Part shown: piece by piece, positions 35,337 to 47,153 of the stretch
How positions within the stretch are numbered: position 1 is the stretch's first letter
How the letters are laid out: each line of letters begins with the position of its first letter
DNA from: Gnetum montanum
Taxonomy: Eukaryota > Streptophyta > Gnetopsida > Gnetales > Gnetaceae
Assembly: GCA_015680685.1 (NCBI GenBank)
Contig: MNCI01020481.1
Location: 67,233 to 131,232 of the forward strand
Length of the DNA: 64,000 nt
Direction: 5' to 3'
The notes under the pieces: generated by a model
The model's database searches: none
What the model saw: the letters and a program-made list of their open reading frames with translations, nothing else
What the model was told of the DNA's origin: nothing
Made by a program: the position numbers and the translations under genes

Positions 35337-36074
35337 CAATGTTGATATGCTTTTGAAGCTAAAAATACTCTCACTAAAGGTTGCATGAGTTGAGTAAAAA
35401 ACCTTGCAAAGAATTTTTAAAATTTCTAAAAGGAAAAAGTCAAGTACCTAAATTAGAGTCACTTTATATAAATGATTCAATTATTAAATATCTTAATAGT
35501 TTTTTAGCAAATCATTTTTCTTGTATTTTTTGTTGTTAAGGTTTTAGTAAGGAATCCTTCTAGGCCTCTAGTATGCATATTCTTCATCTTATAATAGAAG
35601 TACATTAAACTATTCCTGCAGATGAAATTACAATAGAAGAAATCAAAGAAGTGATCTTTAGTTTGGTAGATGGTAAAGCTCTATGTTTTAATGGTTTTCC
35701 AATTGAATTTTTTTGAAGATTAGGACATCATTGGAGATTATAGCTTTCATGTTTTCCAATAAGCCATTAAAAAGTTTTTTTCGATAAAAATAATAATAAA
35801 GGTGTGATTTGTCTTCTTCCTAAGAATGGATATTTTATACATATTGGTAATTGGAGGCCTATTACTTTTCTTAATAATATTCATAAAACTTTAGCTAAGT
35901 GCATGGCTTGTTGAATACAAAAGGTTATTAAACATGTTATTAGACATGAGCAGACTAGTTTGTTAAAGGTAAACATATCTTAAATAATGTTATTGTAGCT
36001 TTGGAGGGAATGTAGTGGGCTTTTGATACTAGTTAAGACAATTCTTCTATTAAGTTAGATTATGCCAAGGCTTA
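35337..36074 (+). pseudogene. LINE reverse transcriptase N-terminal part (after the Gypsy insertion)
   Basis: Continues the LINE of 20830-22065. ADEITIEEIKEVIFSLVDGK followed by ALCFNGFPIEFF (35620-35715) is the block before RT (PSGKAPGxDGFxxEFF). Then GVICLLPKNGYFIHIGNWRP plus ITFLNNIHKTLAKCMA (35808-35915) and IKLDYAKAY (36045-36074) follow. It is interrupted inside the F-D-x-x-K-A-Y-D block by the next insertion; 42254 onwards continues with YDRI. Confidence 0.75.
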
Positions 36075-39000
36075 TGTAATACTCTGCCCTACTAGTTTTG
36101 GCTAGGACAAAGTGATGTCTAGGATCATTAGTAATAACATAACAGAAGCATGACAAACTAGGAATTAATGGTGTATGGAAATATATTAAGAATAAACCAC
36201 TCAATATATATAAATATGATGAAAGGTCAAATTATACAAAAATCCATTTCAAATGAAAAACTAAGTATACATTTCAATATATAAAACTGCATGTATTTTC
36301 ATAAATCAAAAATATGTACTACTCTCATAGAATACAAAACATAATCATCATCATATACATAAGAGTACAATGAGGGTTTGCAACTATAAACTATCCATAG
36401 AAAATTATGCTAGAAGGTAAATGTCAATCAATCCCCACAAACATCTCTCTCTCCTTAGCTCTGTCAATGCTTTCCTACACCCCTACGGCCTCCACGTATA
36501 ACATAATAAAATTAATATAAAACTGAGCGGGAAGCCTTTGCACTTTTCCTGCGAGATGGTCAACAAGTGCTACACTCATGGAATGGAATGCAGTACAAAG
36601 CAACTTGCATCAATCATTAATCTCACACACACCCTAAGCATCACATGCACCTATCACACACAATACTAGCATAATTCCTTCTAGAGTAAACAAATAGTGA
36701 ACACATAGCTACAAATATAATCACTATCAGACATAATCAATCATATATCTATTGTGTTACACCACATGTATTTTCACTATCATGTCCATGCATTCATATC
36801 TCCATCATACCATCAAGCATCATATCGATCATACATTCATATATGAATCACAAAATATATTAGCATTACTATAACTTACAAAATGAAGTTAACATAACAT
36901 AATCCATATAGTTACTATACCAACATATACACATAACCCATGTGGTCATTATACCCAACATATATGCACTGCCCATGTGGTTGCTAACATATCAACACTT
37001 AGTGTAGCATGTGAAACATTGCAATGAGTACTTATAATCAGTCACTAGCCTACAAGTTTTTTATTAGTCTTTTATTTATTCAACTGGTGCTAGGGTTCAT
37101 CAACCTGTGACTTGCTACCCCTAACCCTCTAGAGGAATGGCTATAGGAACATACACACCTATGCCATGTACCAATTGTAAGGATGAACACACATATGCTC
37201 TTCCACTCTCAGGATGAGGTTTGGGAAAAGATCCTCACTAATGCACCATAGTGGGGATCAAACCAGAACTATCTCCACCATACCTCATTAGCAACCAGTC
37301 CATACCCTTATGCTAGCACCACACACCAATGACTGCTACAAGTATCATTGTAAATATATGTACAAACCTAGGCTAGTTTAAGATATCACATGTTACAAGC
37401 ACAACAAATTTGAAGCAAACATAACATAACCATATATATCCCCATCTATTAGTCATACTCACTTCATGAAGACAACATCACAACATGGCATAACAAACTT
37501 TTGCACCATAACCATACTTCTTGAACTACATATAATTTCATAAAAATGACCACTATTGTAACCTCTGAGATGATAGATGCCAAAAGAGAAAACAAATTCC
37601 ACAAATAGAAAGTACATGCAAAGAGAATCCTAATGACACTAATTTCACCTGAATCAAACTCCTAGAAACAAGGTTATGTGCATTTAAAATTTAATTCATA
37701 AAATAATAGATAATAATATTTAATTATAACTAGTGATATTTGAAACTCCGAAAGACTCCCACATCCAAAAATGCCCATAAAATACAATATCAAAACTATG
37801 CTAGTCTCATCAATATCACATCTAATATTTCACAAGTCCACATTCTTTCATACATCACATATTTATTCGCAAATAATTTGTAACCAAAATCATAAAATTT
37901 CAAGTAATCTACAAAATAATACCTTCAAACTTATTCTTTAAACTATTCACCTGACATGATTACATCACATGATCATATACACTAATCCAATAGAAAAATA
38001 TAGATTAAAGGTAAAAACAACTCACCAATTAAATTTACTGAAGCAAAATGTATAAAACAAGTATAAAATCCTTAGAAATTTGGTAAGATGTGGTTTTTCT
38101 CTAAACAAGTATTGTACCCATGTAGATATAATCATAGCAAATCAAAATCTAATTTTAGAGCAAAGAAAAATTCCTGCACATAGCTAAAAATTCAAAAAAA
38201 GAGTGGAAAATGGAAGAAGACAGAAGAAACGGACTCATACTTAGTTTCTATTTATTAAAAAAAAACATAAATCCATTTTCCCTAGTAAGCAATGTGAGAG
38301 GTGGTTGATAGAAAATAAGTTAGTTTGTAAACTGTGTTATGCATATACACTTTGTATACAATTTCTTACTTTTCATACACATCTCATGTCACATGCAAAA
38401 TTCGATTCGACTTTACCTTTTAAAACTTTAAACTAACATTTTTATAAGTTCATTTTCCCCTCCTTAACTAATCCTCTGTACTTGAAACATACCTAACAAA
38501 CACACTGAGACTTGAAATTAAAATTCATTTGAACTTATGAGATCCATATCAAATAGTTTGCACATTCATATGGTAAAATCACATCCAAGCAGCACACAAC
38601 ATAACACTGCAACTCAAATGCATAAATACTAAATCCACACATAAAGCATAAATACATATTGAATAGTTGCTCTTGTATCCTAATCTAATAACCTTACTCA
38701 TCACATCACCTATCTTAACACATTGCATAGGACTAGTGTGTATAATCATGTTAGCTAAGCATGTAAAGACATCATAATTATAACAGTTGTCACATTTACA
38801 CCATTTTTATGGAGCAGATTTTATGAGATAAGATTAAGAAATGAAGTTGCCTAATTTAGCTTCTTAAAGATGATTGGAAAATGAGAGTTAAATTATTTAT
38901 TTGAAAAAGGACAATGATGAGAAGAATGATGGAGAAAGGTGTTAAAGGAAAAGTGCTCTTTATATGCAAGGTGTGCATATTTTAAGTTCATAATTCCAAA

Positions 39001-39839
39001 AGCATGGAATTAATGAAAGCTTAGGAAGGTGTTGCAAGCCTAAGTTATGAAGAAATTGTGGTTTTCCCATGTATAATGGTGGAGGTGAAATTTGGGAATT
39101 AATTTGGAAATTGCAAAAGAGTTCATTTGCAATTGTATCTTCATTGATTCTTACATTACGTCAATTTATCAGTTTATTAGTTTTAATATAGTGGTAAATT
39201 GGATGTTCGAAAGAATGATGAAATTAAGTGGATAAACTTGTCCATCCATTTTCCCTAGAAATACGCAAGAATCTCTATGGAAATTTAACAAATAACTCCA
39301 TCACCTGAAAATCCATTGTTATGCTGTACATTCATATAATTCATTATGTCATATTTCGATCTATGGTGGTTTCCAAATGATGGCAAAAAATTAAGTTGTA
39401 GAGCTAAGAATCCCAAACAAAACAAAGGAAAAATATCTAGTTCAAGGGCTCAGTAGAATTTGATGAATGTTTACAAAGTAAGACTGTAATTTCAACACAA
39501 AATTAACAAGATTCTTGTTAAATGATGTTGAAAACAATTAACAAAATTGCCTAAAAATTCATCATTATTCTGGAAGAGAAACCCTTTTCATAGAATAAAT
39601 TACGGCAATAGGAAATGTAGCAGTAAACAAATGAAAATTCAAAATCTCCAAAAGAACATAAGCCCAATAACTAGGCAAAGGAGAAGATCTATATGAAATC
39701 GACGTTATAAAGAAAATGATCATGCCAAACCTACAAGCATCAATAATTCCGCATAAAAAAAGGCCCTAAGGAAGCAACTACCAAATATTGGAAAATTGTA
39801 GGTTCAAGAATCCTAAATAAAGGGTAGTCATCATGGCAT

Positions 39840-40185
39840 TTCTCAATAGCAGCATCGAAAATTTGGAAGGCAGCTCCTCTCCTAACACCCACACATGAGT
39901 TGCACTTTACAGGGGGTCAAGCAACCGTAGGGCGTCAACGTGGTGAAACCAGAATAAGGCCTAAATCTACGATTTCTTCTCCATGATGGACTCAATAGTT
40001 ATAGAGCAGCACCATGCGATAATGAGTATGAAGACAAAGGGCAATGCTAGTGGGAGTGACATGCCTAAACTATTGTACCAAGATCTAAAAGAAGGGGATG
40101 CAGGACACACAAGGAACGTGCACAACAACAAGCATGACACCCATGAAGACAAGCATCAACGCAAGGCACATCAGATATAAACCAC
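39840..40185. other. GC-richer segment in the U3 of the solo LTR, possible captured sequence
   Basis: This is less AT-rich than its surroundings and open on both strands for ~60 codons (plus 39983-40180, minus 40152-39967). The minus frame has a hydrophobic stretch LPLALPFVFILIIAWCC that could be a membrane segment. It occupies the U3 position where sister LTRs carry BRO1 and VOZ fragments. I cannot identify a host gene. Confidence 0.3.
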
Positions 40186-41374
40186 CTATATTAATGTCAC
40201 ATGGCCTTAATAATAATTTTATTTTAAAATAAAGGCAAATTATCACAAACAAAAAAGCTAATGTTTATTTAAATTACAACTAGTACTTTTTTTAAAAAAG
40301 GAAGGTTTACAGTTTTAAAATGGAAGAATTTATAATTGTTTAATAAATATAACTTTACTTTTTGGGAATTAAAAATTTCCAATTGAAGTTATAAATAAAT
40401 CTTCTTGATATTTGTAAGGTTGTAATTGCCAAGAAGACACTTGCCAACTAAGGCTTATTTTTCTCATAGAAGTTATAACTACTTAAGGAAGTTATGAATA
40501 AATTCCCTAGATATTTATAATACCCTTAACTTCTCATGATTATTTTAACTACCCTAAGGTCATTATAAAAGGACCTTCAAAGGTAAAATTAAGGGAGAGA
40601 TTTGGAAAAGGCAACTTTGAATAATATTGAAGATTTCTTATAAAGCATGGCTTGTTAAAGATATCAATTCAACTACTTCAATATAATCTTGTGAGTTCAT
40701 TCATTCTCATTTTGTTTTAGTTACTTAGCTAATGGTTTAGTAGTATTGTGCTTGGCATTTAATTTTGGGATTTTTCTAGGTTGCCTTTATAGCTTTGTTT
40801 TTGTGCAATATTAGGCTTTTATTAAGGTTTTCCATATAAGAGCTTATGTTGTAGAAAAGCATCTAGAGTAATTTAATAGTAATGTCTTGAAGAAATTGCA
40901 TGTTTGAGTTTTGGGAATCTAGAAAGTCTTTGATATTTTGAGATGATTGAAATAGCTTCATTATTTGAAAGTATACTGCTTAGTATTTCAATCCTAAAAT
41001 TGTTAAATTTTTTTGAAGGCTCTATTGAATGTAATTCTTGATAACTATTAACTAGTCAAAATAAAAGCTCGTACTTTGTCATTTATGTAGCATTTTTGGT
41101 AGTGTAATAAGATTATTTTTCACGAGATTACTTATTGAGCTCAAAGGGTTTGGACAATTTGTAGTTAGATTAAATTGGAATAGCTTTATTGGAAAGTGTT
41201 TTCTCATGTCAATTTATGTTGCTTAAATGTTTGAGATACCACAAAAATTTGCTTTCTTTTCTTTTCTCTTTCTAAGTTCATTGAATCTCACTCTATTTTT
41301 AGTCTTCTTGTGAAATTTTCTCTTTGGGGAAAATTAGGAGTAAATTGACAGAATTGTGCTCAAACATTTTGTGA

Positions 41375-41950
41375 GATTTTATTTGTTACAAGTAGTGTAC
41401 TATAGGAACTATATAGACTAAGTGATTTGACAAAATAGGAACCATCAACAACTCATAATATTTGACAGTTAGCTAAATTTCTTTTAGGATAGCCAATTAC
41501 AATTTCATATACAACTCAACCATCCCAACATTGACGATAGCAAACACATACTCATGTTTAGTGAAATTTTATTTGTTACAAGTAGCATACTATAGGGACT
41601 ATATAATCTAATTGATTTGACAAAATAGGAACCATTAACAACTCACAGTATTTTACAAATTTAGCTAAATTTCTTTTGTGATAGCCAATTACAATTTCAT
41701 ATACAACCCAACCATTTCAACATTTACAACAATAAACATATACTCACATTTAGTGAAATTTTATTTGTTACAAGTAGTGTACTATAGGGACTCTATAGAC
41801 TAAGAGATTTGACAAAATAGGAACCATTAACAATTCACAGTATTTGACAAAGTTAGCTGAATTTCCTTTATGATAACCAATTATAGTTTCATATACAACC
41901 CAACCATTTCAACATTCACAACAACAAACACATACTCACATTGAGTTAAT
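41375..41950 (+). repeat. Three tandem copies of a ~190-bp U5 unit
   Basis: ATTTGTTACAAGTAG recurs at 41381, 41571 and 41763, each followed by the same block (TATAGGxACTxTATAGACTAAG, GACAAAATAGGAACCAT, CAATTACAATTTCATATACA, CAAACACATACTCA). The sister LTRs at 25010-25200 and 35040-35220 have a single copy. Confidence 0.8.
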
Positions 41951-42253
41951 TTTATAACCATTGAGTTTGTTTGGAGGTATCTAAGCCTTAGTGTTGCTAG
42001 AGACTAGGAAGCACCTAAACCCTATTTGAAGAATACCTTCACATCTCATAACCTCCAAAGTCATGAGACCAAAGGCCCTCCAACGTTGGCGATCCCAAAT
42101 GGTCGTCAACAATAACATAAATGTTAAAACATCAAAACATATACAACATAATCATGACAAACTAAGTCATCCCAGATAACCTTTTGAGACCACACATAGT
42201 ATATAAATCATAATCATACGTCCATACTCAATGTCTCTAGAAGGGATGTAACA

Positions 42254-43119
42254 ACTTATGATAGGATTTAATGGAATTTCATTATTTCTTATCTATTAAA
42301 TTGGGATTTGGTTATTATTTTATTTGTCTTGGTTGTACCCTGTTTATTTATGCTAATGCTCTAGTTGCTACTAATTTGGAATTAAGTTTCTTATTTTCTT
42401 TTCAACAGTCAATTCATCAAGGTTCTCCTCTAACTCCCTATCTTTTTATTATTGTTGTAGACTTACTTTTACATAATCTTCATTGTGATCTATAAAAGAA
42501 TATCATTAAGGGAATTTCAATTGATGATCACGCTATGTAATTACTTAACATGCACTTTGTAGATTATTCTTGTTTAATGATAAATAATTCTCTACAACAT
42601 ATCAATACTCTTTTAGCTAGAGTGGAGGATTACTAAATGTTATCTGGCTCTTAGATCAATTGACAAAAATCCACTGTTTATTGTAATAGTAATATTGATG
42701 AGTGGGTTACTCTCAGGCCTTATAAAATCTTGAATAAAGATTTTATTTTCAAAATTTTAGGAATATCTTTTACTTTTAAGCATAATCTTACCTTGTTGTG
42801 GAATTATATGATTGATAAAATGAAAGAAAAAAGCTCACTGTTATTGGTAAAGTTTTAGCTATTAAGCAAATGCTTCAATCAACTCATGTGTATTACTCTA
42901 GCTATTAGGCTCCTTTGAAAACTTCTTATGATAAAATTAATCGTATTATTCATCAATTTCTTTGGTCTACTAAGCAACATTGAAAAGGTTTTTCTATAGT
43001 TGCTTAGAATAGTTGCATTAGTAGTAAGAAAGATAGAGGACCTAGCCTCATTAATTATTATAACTAGGGTATTTCTTATTGACCTTTTGATATGCCAAAA
43101 CCTTGAAAAAAGGAGAACT
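42254..43119 (+). pseudogene. LINE reverse transcriptase, central part
   Basis: Continues the LINE after the 36075-42253 insertion: YDRI then WNFIISYLL, followed in a shifted frame by IHQGSPLTPYLFIIVVDLLL (42415-42475; usual form QGxPLSPxLFxLxxExL). Next comes KGISIDDHAM, then HFVDYSCLMINNS at about 42548, where the FADD motif reads FVDY, so the catalytic pair is broken. Thumb/C-terminal sequence runs to RIEDLASLIIIT near 43060. It is interrupted at 43119 by a Copia-like LTR. Confidence 0.75.
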
Positions 43120-44040
43120 TGTTAGTGTGTTTGTGAGAAATTGTAGGTTTAAGGAAGGTGAATATAACATATTAAGAAGATTGAGACAAGAGTAAGAATT
43201 AACAAGCTAGAATGTTATAGTCCAATAAGAAGATGTAACAATTTGAAAAAAATAATCACAAGGATATCATCCCAGATCCTAGAGAAGACATTTTGAAGAC
43301 TAAGAAGACATCTTACATTGCAACAAGACATCTCTACTGAGAAACTCTAGACTCAGGCAAGATATCCTAACAAATAAGGAAACATCTCAAGCAAAGCCAA
43401 GACATTTTGCCAAAAGTTAAGATGTCTTAGGTTTAGACAACACATCTCACCTACAATAAGGTAAACACAGTAAAATGTCTTGGGCTCGTAGAAGACGTCT
43501 TAACAAGCCATTGTACGGATTTCAATAGACAGATGGAGAGAACAAGGCTATAAAAGAAAGACATCCTAAATGGGAAAATACAAGCACTATACAAGAAATT
43601 AATTAATCATTCTATACATTCTTTAAGGAATATTCTACTTCATTTTTCTTAATCATTTGTTGTTATTGCAAGCTTAAAGCAAGGAATCAGAAGCTTAGTT
43701 CATTTTCTTCCTTTATCATTTTTATTTCTTATTATAAGCCTTGAGAGGCTAGATGTGCTTCTTGAGGGATGACATTTTTTGACCTTGTTGGAACCTTGAG
43801 GGATTGGGTGTGTTTCTAAGTGAAAACATCCCTAGTAGAGTTCAGAATTTTGTAAAGGTTGTGGTGCTCTTGAAACCATATTTTTAAGGAATAAAGTTCA
43901 GAGGTGTGTAAAGATTCTACCCTCTAAGTGTGGACGTATCCAAGTTGGGAAACCACATACATTTGTTGTGCAAGAATTGGGTCTTACTAGTTGGAACTTA
44001 TTCAACCCCCTTTTAAAGTTCTTGATCCTCATTTCTCTTA
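43120..44040 (+). mobile_element. Copia-like solo LTR (right edge approximate)
   Basis: Starts TGTTAGTGTG and has GGCTATAAAAGAAAGAC (TATA-like, 43549-43558) and a T/C-rich TTATTCAACCCCCTTTTAAAG block near the 3' end, all typical of Copia LTRs. LINE homology stops before and resumes after it. U3 (43255-43510) holds many AAGACATCTT-like words. I could not confirm the target duplication, so the right edge is uncertain by tens of bases. Confidence 0.5.
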
Positions 44041-45400
44041 CTACAAAATGTATTGCAAAGTGCATTAATGGAAATGATGTTTAGGTGCTCATTTTAAGAA
44101 ACCTAAGAAGGATAATATCTAATCTTCTAATAATATTCTTCACTATCTTCTTTTTCCTTAGGCCATTTCTATTTTCGATTCTTTAATTCTTAAATAAATT
44201 TAAAAGACATGGTGCAAGCTTAGAAAATATTGGAATTACAATCATATTATAGTTTCAGAAGATATGCTTAAGAAAATTAAAACATGGTAGGTTATGTTTA
44301 ATGAAGGATTTTGGGCTACTAATGCATTTAAATTATGTACCACTTTGAGAAAATTTGGTATCACTCAAGTTTTTTGTCTCCATATGCATGATAGATGGAT
44401 TGCTTGGAATGAAGCTTCTAGCCTCTACGGTTTGAATAGAAAGAGGAAAAAGAATTTTGAAAATTAATTTCTAATCTTGAGAATTTATTTAAAGTTTACA
44501 ATAGTTTGCATTAGGCTTTTTCAAATATTTTTTGGAAGGATAATAGCAAATCCATTTCTTATTTTAATTTGAAAGTTGCTTACGAGATTATTACATAGAA
44601 TAATTTTATTCATAACAAATTGAATAAGACCTGGAAAATGCAATTATCATCATACTTTTAAAGATGAAAATGAAAGCTATTTGGAGAGCTCCTACATTTC
44701 CTAAAATTGATATTTGTTATGGTGTCTTATTTATCAAGGTCTTCCTATTGACATTCATCTTAAACATATGAAAAGTGTTTCTCCTTAATGTCATTTTTTA
44801 TAACAGTGAAGACTTATGTTTTCATGTCTTTTGAAGACTTACTTTTTCATATTTTTTTATTGAGTGTTTTGTTGCTCAACATGCTTAGAAATGGACATCT
44901 AGAATTTGTAACAAACCAAGTATCAATGAAGTCATTATTGGTGATCCACTTACTTTGTCTAGTTTCTTTCTTTGCATTTGGAATTGTCTTCGATCACTTA
45001 TTCTCTACTCTATTTGGAAGCTTCAGTGTACAGGTATTTTCTAATAGGAAAATCATAACTATGACCTCTCTTTAAGAGTCAAATAATCTTAAAGATTTTG
45101 CTTTTTAGCTACAACTTTAGGTAAGAAAGCTCTCAGTAAATGCTAAACAATTAATTTTTTTTCTATAGTATTAATTTCTTTTTGTTTCAGAGGTTCAAGG
45201 ATAAAAAGCTTTTGGCTTTTGTTGCTATTTGTTCTTTATTTCTAATTGATGTATTATTTTATCTTTAAATGGAGTTTTATCCTTCTCTTTACAAAAAACT
45301 TTGTAGTAAGAGGTGAAAACCTAGAAGGGTGCTTTTAAACAAGGGCAAGACTTGTGCTTCTAACTTTTTTTCTACTCCAAAAAAGAGATTTTTCAAAATT
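44041..45400 (+). pseudogene. LINE C-terminal region
   Basis: The last part of the split LINE. Residual similarity to plant LINE C-terminal domains includes GKCINGND- and WxVxFG-like segments, then WRNYNHIIVSEDMLKKI-type text at 44225-44285, DRWIAWNEASS at about 44393, and KDNSKSISYFNLKVAYEII at 44538-44595. Many stops and frameshifts are present. A zinc-knuckle region and 3' tail were not identified. The right boundary is set by the inverted-repeat arm at 45411. Confidence 0.45.
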
Positions 45401-45410
45401 AATTATAACA

Positions 45411-45499
45411 AGCTTAGATATATATATATATATATATTGGCCAAGATGATTTTTTTTAAAAAATGATGTTAACCAAGCCTGACTACTGGACAAGGTAAC
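45411..45499 (+). repeat. Left arm of a ~87-bp inverted repeat
   Basis: This arm (AGCTTAGATATATATA ... ACTGGACAAGGTAAC) is the reverse complement, with few changes, of 49196-49281 (GTTACCTTGTCCAGTAGTC ... CTAAGCT). The arms bracket the gap and the minus-strand LTR. The inner end of the right arm coincides with the LTR terminus. Confidence 0.85.
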
Positions 45500-45507
45500 A
45501 AGATAAC

Positions 45508-46201
45508 NNNNNNNNNNNNNNNNNNNNNNNNNNNNNNNNNNNNNNNNNNNNNNNNNNNNNNNNNNNNNNNNNNNNNNNNNNNNNNNNNNNNNNNNNNNNN
45601 NNNNNNNNNNNNNNNNNNNNNNNNNNNNNNNNNNNNNNNNNNNNNNNNNNNNNNNNNNNNNNNNNNNNNNNNNNNNNNNNNNNNNNNNNNNNNNNNNNNN
45701 NNNNNNNNNNNNNNNNNNNNNNNNNNNNNNNNNNNNNNNNNNNNNNNNNNNNNNNNNNNNNNNNNNNNNNNNNNNNNNNNNNNNNNNNNNNNNNNNNNNN
45801 NNNNNNNNNNNNNNNNNNNNNNNNNNNNNNNNNNNNNNNNNNNNNNNNNNNNNNNNNNNNNNNNNNNNNNNNNNNNNNNNNNNNNNNNNNNNNNNNNNNN
45901 NNNNNNNNNNNNNNNNNNNNNNNNNNNNNNNNNNNNNNNNNNNNNNNNNNNNNNNNNNNNNNNNNNNNNNNNNNNNNNNNNNNNNNNNNNNNNNNNNNNN
46001 NNNNNNNNNNNNNNNNNNNNNNNNNNNNNNNNNNNNNNNNNNNNNNNNNNNNNNNNNNNNNNNNNNNNNNNNNNNNNNNNNNNNNNNNNNNNNNNNNNNN
46101 NNNNNNNNNNNNNNNNNNNNNNNNNNNNNNNNNNNNNNNNNNNNNNNNNNNNNNNNNNNNNNNNNNNNNNNNNNNNNNNNNNNNNNNNNNNNNNNNNNNN
46201 N
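45508..46201. other. Assembly gap (694 N)
   Basis: By comparison with the 5' LTR (24823-25313), about 490 bp of the minus-strand LTR's 3' end should lie here. The rest would be the loop and inner arm of the inverted-repeat element. ORFs crossing it are artefacts. Confidence 0.99.
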
Positions 46202-47028
46202 GAGTAAACACTTCGCAATAAAGCTATCCCAAATTCAATAGCTACAAATTATTCAAACTTCCAAGGCTCAAATAAGTAATTTCTTCAAGACAATCCTACT
46301 ATGCTACCAAAAATTGCTGTGTAAACTATCACGTATGAGACTCCATTTTGGCTAGATAATCGACGTCAACAATTGCATTCAATAAAACCTTCAAAAGACT
46401 TGACAATTTCTGATTGAAATACTACGGAGATTCACTTTAAAGATAAAAGAAACTATTTTGGTCCCATCAAAATACCAAAGATTTTCTGAACCCTCTTGAC
46501 TATTGAATCGTTCAACGGCATGATTACAAGGAGAGGCTCTCTTACAACAATCTCAATAGCAGTTCTTATACATTGCACAATAACAAAATTTATTACTAAA
46601 ATGCTCTTAAGGATTTTAAACACAAGTGCTTCTATGGAAAAATTTTAATAGAAATTTTCTATGTAACAAGAACAATAAGAACAATCTAAAAATCCCAAAA
46701 TTACTTGCCAAACATGATACTATCTAAACCACTAGCTAAACAATTTAAACAAAATAAAAAATAATAAACACAACTTAGAGGACTATGACAAAGAGGCTGA
46801 AACTTTTCTTTAGCAAGTCATCTTACAAGCAAGCTTTCACGATTTCTTCTTTACAATGCTCTTCTCCCAAGATCCAAAGTGTGTCTCCAAGTGAGATCTC
46901 AAGTATCTAGCTTGTAGTCTTCCTAAAGTCTCCTATGTTTGACCCCTGAAGCCTTTTTATAGGGTTCAAAAGGTAGTTACATTCTAAAATATCTTAGCTA
47001 ACTTTTCTCCTAAGTAAGGAAGTTAATT

Positions 47029-47153
47029 ACTTGCCCAACAAGTTAGAAGATATAACTTGCTCAACAAGTTAGGAGATTACTTGCCCAACAAGTTAGGAGA
47101 TATAACTTGCTCAACAAGTTAGGAGATTACTTGCCCAACAAGTTAGAAAGTTA
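47029..47153 (-). repeat. Tandem repeat upstream of the LTR TATA box
   Basis: A ~50-bp unit made of two half-units, ACTTGCCCAACAAGTTAGGA and ATAACTTGCTCAACAAGTTA, is repeated about 2.5 times. Each half contains an imperfect palindrome (ACTTGxxCAACAAGT). The 22066 LTR has fewer, more diverged units at 23985-24070. The position, ~70 bp upstream of the TATA box (46961), is where LTR enhancers usually lie. Confidence 0.75.

Larger units (their letters stand above)
38785..42111 (+). mobile_element. Solo LTR of the TGTTGGC family, target duplication ATAAC
   Basis: 3327 bp. The start AGTTGTCACATTTACACC aligns with TGTTGGCACATTTTGGCC of the Gypsy LTRs; the end is GGTCGTCAACA. ATAAC flanks both sides (38780-38784 and 42112-42116). 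The 3' ~1.9 kb aligns with the promoter/R/U5 half of the 22066 LTR (TTATAAAAGG near 40564, GACTTGTTAAAGA-like leader, AGTGTTGCTAGAGACTAG near the end). The U3 core (about 38850-40230) does not resemble the BRO1- or VOZ-bearing cores. Confidence 0.8.
36075..42253 (-). mobile_element. Solo LTR-like insertion in the LINE, itself carrying another solo LTR
   Basis: The ends are TGTAATACTCTGCC and GGGATGTAACA (TGT/ACA inverted ends). Flanks are GCTTA (36070-36074) and ACTTA (42254-42258), a 5-bp target duplication with one G-to-A change. Removing the insertion restores the LINE AAGGCTTATGATAGG reading KAYDRI. Its own sequence is 36075-38784 plus 42117-42253, about 2.85 kb, without coding regions, so a solo LTR is likely. 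The minus orientation (TGTTACATCCC start) is a guess from resemblance to chromovirus LTR starts. 38785-42111 is a later insertion. Confidence 0.65.

Noticed and set aside
43255-43510. CRISPR-like repeat array
   Set aside because: The words are short, irregularly spaced and degenerate, and the context is a plant LTR.
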